This document shows, piece after piece, positions 19,765 through 28,687 of a stretch of DNA of 64,000 nucleotides. The position numbers and the translations under genes are program-made. Source of the stretch: Gracilariopsis chorda (taxonomy: Eukaryota; Rhodophyta; Florideophyceae; Gracilariales; Gracilariaceae); the NCBI GenBank assembly GCA_003194525.1, contig NBIV01000001.1, positions 930,001 through 994,000 of the forward strand, given 5' to 3'. The notes beneath the pieces were generated by a model that was not told where the DNA came from, did not search any database, and was given only the letters and a program-made list of their open reading frames with translations. Within the stretch, counting starts at the first letter, position 1, and the number at the start of each line of letters is the position of its first letter.

Positions 19765-21306
19765 ATGGCGCGCATACCGTACCCGCATCAGGAAGTAGAG
19801 CAAATGCCATCCATTCGCCGACTGCGACCAGCACCATCGCCGCATTCAAAGCGCCTTCGCAAACGCTTCAAACGACCTCGTCCGCAGGTCGTCACCATAA
19901 TCGCCTCCATTGTAATTCTCTTCGTCTTTCTCGTCCTCTCCCGTGCCACTCTCTTCACCTCCCAATACACTTTGCTTCCAGAAAGCTCCGACGCTTCCAA
20001 CCCGCTTAACCGCCGTAACTCCAAGTCCGCATCGTCCAACTCGCCTGCGTCGCTCGTTCTGCCTCTGTCGCAACGGCAGCCTGACACGAAGAAGCCCTCC
20101 GAACACACTGTAATTTCCGCAGATGGCTCCGTCTTCTACGTCGACCATCAAGCCTTCACCATTGTGCCATCACAGCGAACACAACCGCTCGCCGTCACAC
20201 GCATGTCGCACATAGTAGGCGATACCGACGCCAAGATAGCCTTCTTCCTTCAGATATCCGACGCAAACATGCCGTTTCTCCCCCGCCTGCTAACAGTTCT
20301 GTGGCACCCTTCAAACGTGTACCTCATCCATTTCGACTATAAAATGGCGCGCGAAAAGACGCACAGCTTTCGACAAAGCGTTGCTCAAAACGGCAAGTTT
20401 TCCAACGTGCATTTTATGCAATCAGAGCATATCACGTATATGGGCGTTTCCATGCTGCTCAACACGCTTTCGGCCATAGAACAACTGCTCAGTATGGACG
20501 ACAGCTGGGACTATTTCATCAACCTGTCCGGGTCAGACTACCCGTTGGTGAACGTGGCCAACATGCGACGCATCCTGGGACAAGCGCACATTGTGGGCAG
20601 GAATGTGACGTTTCTGCAGGTTGCACCCAACAAACAGTTTTGGGTGCGTACCAAGGAAACGCGCTTCAACTACGTGTTCTACGACCCCGCGCTCGGCATG
20701 CAGGACACGCCGTCATCCGAGCTGGTGAGAACGAAGAAAGAGCATCCATCACGCGGCGAAATTGGCATACAGTTTCTTCAGTCCGAGGCATGGGTGATCC
20801 TTCACCGTTCGTTTGCGCGCTTTTCTGTGCGAAGCGCAGTGGCAAGAAAGTTACTGATGCTGCTTTCCATGATGAAAGACCCCGAAGAACACTTCTTCGT
20901 GATGCTAGCGTGGAACGATGCGCACTTCAACAGCACGCTTGCGCACCACGCTTTGCGGGGTATTTACTGGAAGCTGGACGGGAAGAGAAGTGGTCAACAT
21001 CCATATTACATTGACGATGACGTTGAAAACGGCTCTCTGCCGTTTTGGGACCCTGGGGTGGTGCACTCTCGTTGTTTCTTTGCGCGTAAATTCCGGCACG
21101 CGGAGAGCGCGCTGTTGGATCGCATCGATCGAATGATGAGCGGCACGCACGCGGAAGCGGACATGAAAGCGGTGGAAGACTCTCTGATAGCAGTGAAGGA
21201 ATTTGTGGGTTGTTTGGCGAAACGCGATCCGGCATGGGCGGACATTCTTTGGCACCCGCCCTGCAACTACACTGAATATGCGCCGGGGCACAAGCGACAG
21301 CGATGA
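19765..21306 (+). CDS. GT14-family (xylosyltransferase / core-2-I-branching-like) glycosyltransferase
   Basis: This is a 513-residue type II membrane enzyme: a basic tail, one anchor at about residues 42-64, then a Ser/Pro stem. The catalytic domain follows the Branch/xylosyltransferase pattern. It starts AKIAFFLQISDANMPFLPRLL, continues VYLIHFDYKM, contains WDYFINLSGSDYPL, QSEAWVILHR, EEHFFVMLAWN and ends PWDP-like LPFWDPGVVHSRCFFARKF. Family members add xylose, GlcNAc or glucuronic acid to proteins or glycans. The donor is not determinable here. Together with the two preceding transferases it suggests a local group of cell-wall or glycoprotein enzymes, although genomic clustering may be chance. 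Confidence 0.82.
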   Translation: MARIPYPHQEVEQMPSIRRLRPAPSPHSKRLRKRFKRPRPQVVTIIASIVILFVFLVLSRATLFTSQYTLLPESSDASNPLNRRNSKSASSNSPASLVLPLSQRQPDTKKPSEHTVISADGSVFYVDHQAFTIVPSQRTQPLAVTRMSHIVGDTDAKIAFFLQISDANMPFLPRLLTVLWHPSNVYLIHFDYKMAREKTHSFRQSVAQNGKFSNVHFMQSEHITYMGVSMLLNTLSAIEQLLSMDDSWDYFINLSGSDYPLVNVANMRRILGQAHIVGRNVTFLQVAPNKQFWVRTKETRFNYVFYDPALGMQDTPSSELVRTKKEHPSRGEIGIQFLQSEAWVILHRSFARFSVRSAVARKLLMLLSMMKDPEEHFFVMLAWNDAHFNSTLAHHALRGIYWKLDGKRSGQHPYYIDDDVENGSLPFWDPGVVHSRCFFARKFRHAESALLDRIDRMMSGTHAEADMKAVEDSLIAVKEFVGCLAKRDPAWADILWHPPCNYTEYAPGHKRQR

Positions 21307-22065
21307 CAGTGCCGTTGGTGCGTTTGACTTGTCTCTTTTTCTATTTTTGAGTTGTTGGCGAGTGGTGACGCGCCGCTGCTCTCGAGCATTGTGCGGAAAG
21401 CATTTTGCTCTTGCAGCGAAACGGCCACGAGAGCAAAAAACGGCGCAACAACAAAAGAATGCACAAGAACAAACTGCAGAACAAACTGCAGAACAAACAC
21501 GCCAGCACTCGAGCTTTGTCGCATGCTCGACCAAACGATCATAAACAACTGTCCATTTGTGCAGCTCTTTGAGCGTCGGGTACGTGTTTGGTAACAGCCG
21601 CACTATTGGAAGGAAGGTAAGGGTGTGATAAATTTTAGATATGATAATGCAAGCCATCTGAAGATGGAGCTTGTTGGCGCGACGGAGCGTCTATGGGGCG
21701 CGCCTGCGGGGTCGCAACGGCGCCAGTCTCGAGCGCAGATAATACGTCGCCGATAATACGTCAGTGACGGGGCACGACCACGCGGCAAGGCCACTGTGGA
21801 TAGCAAACATGGTGGCACACTACAGTGCACCTGCACGGTCCCATGCGCGCAGCATGCGTTGCGATACCGCCCGATATTTGAAAGGCACCCCAAACGCAAA
21901 AAGCACAGCTCTACGCTACGTATGTGGCACGTTTGATAACTACACGTAACTCTGCCTCCTCCACCACACTCCTGTAACGCAGTCGAGAACCCGAACCCAT
22001 CATAGTAAATGCGCTCGCCAATGCATAACAAAAAAAAAGAGGAGCACACCAAAAACACGTAACGC
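21307..22065. other. Convergent intergenic region with short direct repeats
   Basis: The 0.76 kb between two gene 3' ends carries a 12-base tandem repeat (GAACAAACTGCA) at 21467-21499 and an 11-base direct repeat (GATAATACGTC) twice at about 21738-21763. No coding frame is recognised. Confidence 0.45.
21467..21499 (+). repeat. 12-bp tandem repeat, 2.7 copies
   Basis: GAACAAACTGCA is present twice in full (21467-21478, 21479-21490) plus a partial third copy. It lies 3' of the GT14-like gene. Confidence 0.85.
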
Positions 22066-23553
22066 TCATTTATTGACAACGGGCAAAGTCTCCGGAGCTG
22101 CAACAACTTGCATTGCGCCACTCGTATGCGGCGGTTTGTTATGACCGAGCTCATGAACGGCGCCCGCAGCCTCACTATTGGCATTCGATGAAGACGCCCG
22201 TCTTTCAAATATCGGATTTGCCTCTCTTCTCCTCTTTCCCGGCGGTAAAGCCGCCCGACAAGACACGCACACCGAACGTCTGATGTGATTCTCGGTGGCG
22301 CACTGCTTGCACTCGCGAAACACTCGTGCGCGACCTTTCTTCGGATTGCGCAGATGCACGGGGATGGGCGGACCGTTGCTGCTTTTTCGACGCCTCTTTG
22401 ATCGCCCTACGTTCGACACCGACTTGGGAGAAACGTACGCACCCGCAGCGGCGCTAGTGGCGATTGCACCAGTAGAGCTTGCAATTGGAGGGGAAGGTGA
22501 TGCATGCCACATGATGGAATTGGCAAGTGTCGGCTTGACAGCTGACACGGCTGATGCATTCGGCGGCGAAATATCCTCAGCACTACGCACGTTGGGCTTG
22601 AAGATGGCGGCTGCCTCTGCAGCTTGAGGCGTGCACAGTGCAGAACACTTGAGATTGGGTAGCGTGGCTGTGCTGACTGGTGAGGTGAGAGGGGCTGTTG
22701 GAGCGCTGCATGCTTTTGCGTTGAAACGATGGCGATAAGTGTTGTTATTGGTGCTGCCATAGTTGGTGCCGAATCTGGTCGTGTGGCTGCTGGTGGGCGT
22801 GGTGCTAGTAGCGGTGGTGGTGGCCGTCACAGTGACAGTGGCTGCGCTTGTTACGGGCGTGTGCGCGGGTGCAGCTGCAGCTGCAAGCGGCGCTCTTGGC
22901 TTCTTCAGCGGGTTGGACGCATGCGACAGCGGATGCTGCACGGTGAAGGCAGGGTTGTTGATCCTGGAGGCAAGCAGCGCGTTGGAAGAGTTGACCATGC
23001 CGGTGACCAGGTTGGGATGCATGGACGTGGGCAGCGGCGTGAGCGCGGACGACGCATTGAGAGCATGAGCAAAAGGCGGTTGCAGCGGGGCGGACGGGTG
23101 GTTGGCGGACGTAAAGTGGGTGTGCATGGGCATGACGTGCTGATGCGGGTGCGGGTGGTGCGGGTTGGGCGCGTGTGCGGCCACGGGGTTGGAGGAGGGA
23201 GTAGTCTCCCACGGGTAGGGGGTGGAATTGAGAGGGTGGTTGGAGTGGGAGTTTACAAACGTGCTTGGGGAGTGCGGTTGGGGGTGTTGGTCGACGACGT
23301 TGGCGGGGATGATTGCGGAGGACATGGTTTGGGTGAAGTGTTGTTGGTGGGCGTTTGGGTGTTGGGCTGCGGCTGCGGCGGCGGCGGCGGCTGTTGCTGT
23401 GGCGAGTAGCGGTTGGGCTGAGGGAGTGCTTGCGTTGCTGTTGTTGTTGGTGGGGGTGGTGTTGTTGGTGGTGTTTGTGTTTGTGTTTATGTTGGTGTTG
23501 GTGTTGGGGGGGGGTTGGTGGGGGGAGACTAGGGAGTGGATGTTGAATTGCAT
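22066..23553 (-). CDS. Low-complexity protein with C-terminal CxxC...CxxC zinc ribbon
   Basis: This is a 495-residue protein made largely of Asn, Thr, Ser, Pro, Ala and His runs, suggesting a disordered nuclear or RNA-associated factor. The only folded element visible is near the C-terminus: a basic stretch RSKRRRKSSNGPP, then CKQC-x10-CVSC at residues 415-432 with C415, C418, C429 and C432, and the trailing LPPGKRR. This arrangement resembles zinc ribbons in RanBP2-like and small DNA-binding proteins. The Arg/Lys clusters on both sides could act as nuclear localisation signals. The start is the ATG at 23553. The open frame extends to 23970 but is Pro-rich and unlike protein. Function is unknown. 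Confidence 0.6.
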   Translation of the reverse strand: MQFNIHSLVSPHQPPPNTNTNINTNTNTTNNTTPTNNNSNASTPSAQPLLATATAAAAAAAAAQHPNAHQQHFTQTMSSAIIPANVVDQHPQPHSPSTFVNSHSNHPLNSTPYPWETTPSSNPVAAHAPNPHHPHPHQHVMPMHTHFTSANHPSAPLQPPFAHALNASSALTPLPTSMHPNLVTGMVNSSNALLASRINNPAFTVQHPLSHASNPLKKPRAPLAAAAAPAHTPVTSAATVTVTATTTATSTTPTSSHTTRFGTNYGSTNNNTYRHRFNAKACSAPTAPLTSPVSTATLPNLKCSALCTPQAAEAAAIFKPNVRSAEDISPPNASAVSAVKPTLANSIMWHASPSPPIASSTGAIATSAAAGAYVSPKSVSNVGRSKRRRKSSNGPPIPVHLRNPKKGRARVFRECKQCATENHIRRSVCVSCRAALPPGKRRREANPIFERRASSSNANSEAAGAVHELGHNKPPHTSGAMQVVAAPETLPVVNK

Positions 23554-24001
23554 GGTGTGTCTGGAGAGGGGGTGGAGAAGATGCGATGGGGGATGGTGCG
23601 GATTGGAGTTTGTGGGGGGTTGGACGTATTGGGGTTTGCGTGGGGATGGCGGAGGAGGGGTGGCTGGTGGTCGAGGAAGGAGAAGGCGCGATCCATGGGG
23701 AAGACGACGGCTGCAGGTGATGGTGGAAGGTTGTTCGATGGTGGTGGTGGTGGTGGTGGTGGGGCTTGGCGCTTGTGAGGGGGCGGGGGAGGCGGGTTTA
23801 GGGGGGCGGTGCGGGGGTGATATGGCGGGGGGCGTATTGAGTGGATGAGCTGCGCGCGCGCGCGGCTGGCGACTGCCACGCGCGCGCGCCACGCGCTGGT
23901 GTGCGCTAGAAGGCTCCTCATTCCGGGATGGGCACTTGCGCTTCTTTTTTTTTTTGGCAGCGCGCGCCACTGCGCCATGGCGCCTCTTGCGCTCAGCGGC
24001 A
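23554..24001. promoter_or_regulatory. Divergent promoter region, zinc-ribbon gene / FPPS
   Basis: The 0.45-kb region between divergent starts contains a GT-rich tract and CG alternations (CGCGCGCG at about 23850-23890) and a T run at 23943-23955. It is expected to hold both promoters. Confidence 0.35.
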
Positions 24002-25180
24002 ATGTGGCGCGTGCGCTTTGCGTTTGGAGCCGCCTGTCGTCGCGCTGCGCTTTCGCTTCGTGTCGCTCCGCCGTCTCGCTGCCATCACCGCGCGCTGCGT
24101 CCAACGCCCGTTCCCCGCGCTATGGGCCTTGACGCCAACGCCGCCGCTCCCTCCTCCGCCTTCAAGCTCCTCTTCCCGGAGATCGTCGACCACCTCTTGG
24201 CCGATCTCCGTCAACACTATGACCTCCCTTCCGAAGCCATCCACTATATCCGCCATAACCTCACGTACAACGTGCCGCACGGCAAGCTCAACCGCGGGCT
24301 CGCCGTGCATGAATGTTACCTCGCGTTTTGCGCCCGTGAGCACAAACCCACCGCCGCGCAGCTGCGGCAGGCGCATGTGCTCGGATGGTGCGTGGAGTTA
24401 TTGCAGGCGTTTTTCCTCGTTGCCGATGACATTATGGACGATAGCCACACCCGTCGTGGACGTCCGTGTTTCTTCCGTCTTCCCAACATCGCCATGAACG
24501 CCATCAACGACGCCATGATTCTTGAAATGATGATATACCGCCTTCTGCGCTCTCATTTCGCCCATCATGCGGCGTACCCGCACCTCGTGGAGCTGTTTCA
24601 TTCCATAACGTACACCACTGAACTGGGCCAGTTGCTCGACCTGACCACCTCTCAACCGGCCGATCACGTGCTTCTGCACAAGTTCAGCGAGGATGCGTTA
24701 CGCCGAATCTACCGCTACAAAACGTCGCACTACACTTTTTACCTGCCCGTGGCGCTCGGTATGCGTCTGGCGGGCGTGTGCGAGGCGCACAAATACGACA
24801 CCGCAAAGGACATGTGCATGCACATCGGCTACTACTTCCAGGCTCAGGACGATTTCTTGGACGCGTTTGGAGATCCGCAAGTGACGGGCAAGATCGGCAC
24901 GGACATTGAGGACAACACGTGCACGTGGCTCATTGTGCGCGCGCTGGAACGCTGCTCCGCCGACGATCGGAAGCTTCTGGAGCGCCATTACGGAAAGAAG
25001 CACAAGGAAAGCTCGGATCGGGTGAAACAGCTTTACCGAAAACTGCAGCTGCCGTCGTTATTTGCGCAGTTTGAACAAAGCAGTTATGAAAGGCTGTCGG
25101 CTCGGATTGGTGCCATCGATGACATGCCTACCGCCGCGTTTGAGTTGCTGCTTTCCAAGTTGTACAAGCGGAACAGATGA
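24002..25180 (+). CDS. FPS: Farnesyl diphosphate synthase, possibly two start sites
   Basis: This enzyme condenses IPP with DMAPP and GPP to farnesyl diphosphate for sterols, quinones and prenylation. Counting from the ATG at 24122 (352 residues), VPHGKLNRGL is followed by the first Asp-rich motif DDIMDD at 102-107 and the second DDFLD at 243-247. The two Phe just before the first motif (QAFFLVADD) are those that stop chain growth at C15 in eukaryotic type I FPPS. An in-frame ATG at 24002 adds 40 residues rich in Arg and Ala with no acidic residue, typical of a mitochondrial presequence. Short and long isoforms from one gene are known in Arabidopsis FPS1, so dual targeting is plausible but inferred. 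The gene is single-exon. Confidence 0.9.
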   Translation: MWRVRFAFGAACRRAALSLRVAPPSRCHHRALRPTPVPRAMGLDANAAAPSSAFKLLFPEIVDHLLADLRQHYDLPSEAIHYIRHNLTYNVPHGKLNRGLAVHECYLAFCAREHKPTAAQLRQAHVLGWCVELLQAFFLVADDIMDDSHTRRGRPCFFRLPNIAMNAINDAMILEMMIYRLLRSHFAHHAAYPHLVELFHSITYTTELGQLLDLTTSQPADHVLLHKFSEDALRRIYRYKTSHYTFYLPVALGMRLAGVCEAHKYDTAKDMCMHIGYYFQAQDDFLDAFGDPQVTGKIGTDIEDNTCTWLIVRALERCSADDRKLLERHYGKKHKESSDRVKQLYRKLQLPSLFAQFEQSSYERLSARIGAIDDMPTAAFELLLSKLYKRNR

Positions 25181-26251
25181 GTATGTTATGTTTGCACTTT
25201 TTACAAGTAAACGAGCTGGCGTCATTTGGTGTTGTTGTTAACAGCCACCCAATGCGGACAACGGCAACAGCGCACGTGGGCAGTGTCGTGACCATTCACC
25301 CGTCACCAGATGTGAGCACATCACCAAACTGACGGTCATAGCGCAGGTGATGAACGCTCGCCAGAAAAGGCGTAACCGTTTTCCATTGTGTCAACCGGCC
25401 CTCATTTGTGATTCACATGGCGAAGCGACTCATTTGTGCACACGGCTCGCTTGCATATCGACAAGTGGAGTTGTTTTTTTTTTACCTGCCTTTTTTAAAA
25501 CAAACACTCGCTGAAGGTAATAACAATGCCAGCTCAGCGGGCGCGCACCTCGGCGCCGGTGGATGACGGCTGGGCGGAGGGGAAGAACGCGTAACGCTGC
25601 GCTGGAGGGGGTGGTTACAAAGATTAGAGGCGGGCGCTATTCCGCGGGTGGCAAGCGTTCAACGCGCGCAGCTGTGCAGGATTTGTTATCACGTTTGGGG
25701 CCGCACACCGGCGCGCCACCCGAACATGAGGTCGGTATGAAAAAAACACTTGGATGGAGCTCACCGCCGCGCACAGCGCGTGTATGTATGAGCGTATTTT
25801 TAACCACTGCGCACGCCACAGCGCCGCCGTTCCGCACATTCTAAAAATCTACAAATGCGCGCTGCCACCAATTCAACCGCCGTATCCACTAAAACTGTTG
25901 TGCGCCCCTGTCATACGTTGCTGCCTGTATGAGAGCGCGTTGTACCTCCTGTAACCTTAATCTGCGCGCTTCTTTTTGGTTGGAGCAAACAACGCTGCCC
26001 CATTTCGTCTCCCGTTTGAAACAAAATATCATAGCAACGCACGTCCAGCACCACGCATCTCCAGCGCCAGCGCTGATTTAAGCTTCTCGAACAATAACAG
26101 CTTGCTCTCGCACTCAATAGGCTACATACTCGTGAGCAACAGTTACCGTTGTACCAACGGTACAACACCTCGCCGATTGTTAAACAAACCGCAATCCTAC
26201 TTACGAGCACCTGCTTTCTTTCTCTCCCTATTCCCCTTCGCACAGTCGGCA
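25181..26251. other. Intergenic region, no gene recognised
   Basis: About 1.1 kb after FPPS. A T run lies at 25474-25483 and a GC-rich patch with short frames at 25540-25720. A compact palindrome cluster at 26144-26165 combines ACCGTTG-TAC-CAACGGT with GTTGTACC-AAC-GGTACAAC. None of the frames is protein-like. Confidence 0.35.
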
Positions 26252-26471
26252 GCTACTGCAACAACTGCCATACACCTTTATAAGCACTGTTCTTCTGTAC
26301 GCTCCATAGTCTCCCCTCCTTCTGCACCTAACTCGTCACACTTGTTGGTAAAGCGAACGAATGGTGGCAAGTCCACCCAACGGACGCAACGGCGCACATC
26401 CAACCCGCATCCAACCGATTCAAAATGCAGTACACGCCACCTTCACCCCAGCGGTCGCCATGTCTGTTTCA
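26252..26471 (+). repeat. Direct repeat copy A flanking the Uma2-like segment
   Basis: About 220 bases closely similar to 28466-28687 in the same orientation. Alignment by eye starts at GCTAC...TGCAACAACTG and ends at TGTCTGTTTCA. Copy A lacks about 10 bases and carries about 13 extra bases relative to copy B. Fourteen of roughly 23 substitutions are C here and G in copy B. Confidence 0.85.
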
Positions 26472-26764
26472 CCATTGCCTTCTCCCACTGTTCAACGTCC
26501 TCGTTGAATCCTTTCACTTTTCACCCCACATCGTATAGCATAAACCATGTACAGCACAAATTGTTTCACGTTATCGCCATCATCACACCTCATTCGCTCA
26601 TAAAACGATGATAATTGCATACCACCAAATGCACTCAAAACATCATCAACTTCTTGCACCGCCTCCGGCCCCCTCTAGCAACACATTGTATTCCTTCTCA
26701 TAAAGTTGAACAATGTCTCCGCATGAACACACACGCTTGAGCGCCCACAAATTTTTCTTCGGTA

Positions 26765-27490
26765 CAAAACATGGCTCCCTCCTTCGAAACCTCTGCTACA
26801 CTTAATGCATCGCACCACCTCCTGTGCCCTGTCCACGAACGTAAACAGCCCCAAAGAGCAACGTGCAAGTCTTCGCTGCGCCTCTGCGCATTCAGCCACG
26901 CTTCATTACGAGCCTTCTCGCAACGCTCAAACTTGCCTCCGCAGCACATCACAGCGCCCCTGCTTCACATCAACACACCCTGCAGCGCCACAACGCCTTC
27001 CCCGGAAGACAACACAGCTCCCTCTCTCGGAGCCTCAGTTCCACTCAATTCATCGCAGCACGTCCCGTGCCCTGGCCACGAATTGAAACACCCTCACGGG
27101 ATACAAACAAGTCTTCGCAGCGCCTCTGCGCCTTCGCCGATACACCACCAGCCTTCTCACAAGGCCGAAACATACTTCTTTTCGCAGGATTCATAGAGCT
27201 GCTGATTCCCATGAACAGGCCCTGTTGTGACGTCATGACGCCATCCCCGGCAGACAAAAAGGCTCCCTATCTCGAAACCGCACGTATACTAAATACATCG
27301 CTGCACAACAGACACATGCCCAACAAGAGACCCAGTTCGCTGTCAGTCCACAAATTCCCAATTTCCAGCAGTTGGCGTCTGCATACAGATGAGTATGCCG
27401 CCAAACGGCCAGTTCGCCACCTTCCACAAGTGCACATGCCAAACGTGGCTCTCTTTAAATTGCAGACTCTGTCCTTTATCACTGCGTCGT
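26765..27490. repeat. Degenerate tandem array, three units of about 240 bp
   Basis: Three units begin near 26765, 27005 and 27247, each opening with a variant of ACA-GGCTCCCT-TCTCGAAACC. They share CTTCG-GCGCCTCTGCGC about 110 bases further on, and unit 3 decays after about 120 bases. The 240-bp period equals 80 codons. On the minus strand units read FERCEKARNEAWLNAQRRSE and FRPCEKAGGVSAKAQRRCED in corresponding places, suggesting remains of a repeat protein, but stops interrupt that reading. Plus-strand frames are open but low in motif content. The source family is not recognised. Confidence 0.6.
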
Positions 27491-28321
27491 AGCCCCATGA
27501 TTCGCTCAGCCCTGTTCACAGGGGCACCTCGCCCTTTCATGTTCAAGAGCAGCAGTACATCTCACACCTCTGGACTGAGGCCCGGGCCAAACAACGGGCA
27601 AGCCGCCATTGCAATTGCGCGTAATGTCCTTCGCGAAGTACAGTCTTCCGTAAATCATCAAGGCATGGAAAAGACGCTCTCTCCAGTGGCCTCCTCGGGT
27701 GCGCTGGGTTGCGTTCTTGCCAACGGGCGTTCACCCGTGATGAACACTCTTAAAAACTTTCATCTTGAGCCTCATAAGTGTGAAGGTTTGACTGTGGATG
27801 AATACCATGAGCTTATCGAGAGCGGATTTTTGGACCATGTTCGTGGCGAGCTAATCGACGGCTTTTTCATTCAGATGCATCCTCAATGCGTTGAGCATGT
27901 CGCCACGTTGTCTTTTCTCTTTAGGACACTGTTCAAAGATCTCGAAAATCGTGCAGTCATTCGCGACTCAAAACCAATTACGCTCATGAAATTGAAGTCG
28001 GAACCAGAACCTGATATTGTCATTGCATCGGGAGTCGACGACGATTATAACACTCGTAATCCTTCACCGAGTGACGTTTTGTTGGTTGCCAAAGTGTCAA
28101 ATTCCACCCTCAAGAAAGACAGCACCATCAAACTTGAGGAGTATGCATTGACTGGTATACCCGAGTACTGGATAGTCGACATCAAAGCCCGCAACGTTCA
28201 AGTCCTCCGGAAGCCTCAAGGAAACTGTTACGAGTCTAAAGTAACGGTTTCGAGTGGCTTCATAGCCCCTGCTGCCTTCCCGGACGTCAGCATAAGAGTT
28301 CAAACCTTGTTTCGCTCTTGA
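27389..28321 (+). CDS. Uma2/DUF820 family PD-(D/E)xK nuclease-like protein
   Basis: This 310-residue frame carries, in its last 180 residues, a domain of the Uma2 (DUF820) type, a restriction-endonuclease-like fold very abundant in cyanobacteria. Visible marks are LTVDEYHELIESG, RGELIDGFFIQM, SEPEPDIVIASG (the Asp of the PD motif, codon 28013-28015) and KLEEYALTGIPEYWIVDI. The strand that normally carries the catalytic Glu (E-V-S/D-S) reads AKVSNS, with Lys encoded at 28091-28093, so catalysis may be lost. About 130 residues precede the domain. ATGs at 27389, 27497, 27539 and 27666 are all possible starts, and the segment after 27497 could be an organelle targeting peptide. The gene lies between two direct repeats. 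Transfer from a bacterium or the plastid ancestor is inferred. Biological role is unknown. Confidence 0.78.
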   Translation: MSMPPNGQFATFHKCTCQTWLSLNCRLCPLSLRRSPMIRSALFTGAPRPFMFKSSSTSHTSGLRPGPNNGQAAIAIARNVLREVQSSVNHQGMEKTLSPVASSGALGCVLANGRSPVMNTLKNFHLEPHKCEGLTVDEYHELIESGFLDHVRGELIDGFFIQMHPQCVEHVATLSFLFRTLFKDLENRAVIRDSKPITLMKLKSEPEPDIVIASGVDDDYNTRNPSPSDVLLVAKVSNSTLKKDSTIKLEEYALTGIPEYWIVDIKARNVQVLRKPQGNCYESKVTVSSGFIAPAAFPDVSIRVQTLFRS

Positions 28322-28390
28322 ACAAGCGTGAGCTCATCGCTATTTGATACTGCAGTACGCGGCTGGCTTTCTCTCGGTGCGGCCAAGCCC

Positions 28391-28453
28391 TCCTGGCTGT
28401 CGCTAGGCTTTTCTCCATAGCCTCCACGACCTTGCACGACCGAGCAGCCAGGA
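28391..28453. repeat. Inverted repeat 3' of the Uma2-like gene
   Basis: Nine-base perfect arms TCCTGGCTG (28391-28399) and CAGCCAGGA (28445-28453) enclose 45 bases that contain a further small AGGCT/AGCCT pair. It lies between the Uma2-like stop codon and repeat copy B, and could be a transcript 3' hairpin or an element end. Confidence 0.55.
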
Positions 28454-28465
28454 GAAAATTAAGCG

Positions 28466-28687
28466 ATGCTACAAGTGCAACAACTGGGATCTACCTTTAT
28501 AAAGACTGTTCTTCTGTACGGTCGATAGTCTCCCCTCCTTCTGCAGCTAACCCTTTAACGCGTCACAGTTGTTGATAAAGCGAACGAATGGTGGAAAGTG
28601 GACCCAACGGATGCAACGGCGGAGATCCAAGCAATTCAAAAGGCAGTACACGGCACCTTGACGCCAGCGGTCGCCATGTCTGTTTCA
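28466..28687 (+). repeat. Direct repeat copy B flanking the Uma2-like segment
   Basis: Partner of 26252-26471, about 2.2 kb downstream in the same orientation. In copy B a frame of about 50 codons stays open across the repeat (including NEWWKVDPTDATAEIQAIQ) until a stop near 28740. In copy A the extra bases shift this frame. I do not recognise the peptide. It may be a relic of a gene or element end. Confidence 0.8.

Noticed and set aside
23554-23970. N-terminal extension of the zinc-ribbon protein frame
   Set aside because: Pro-rich composition effect inside the divergent promoter; no protein-like features.
26771-27492. Plus-strand proteins across the 240-bp repeat array
   Set aside because: Several overlapping frames exist, none starting and ending with the repeat units; the minus-strand reading shows better unit-to-unit conservation but is interrupted.
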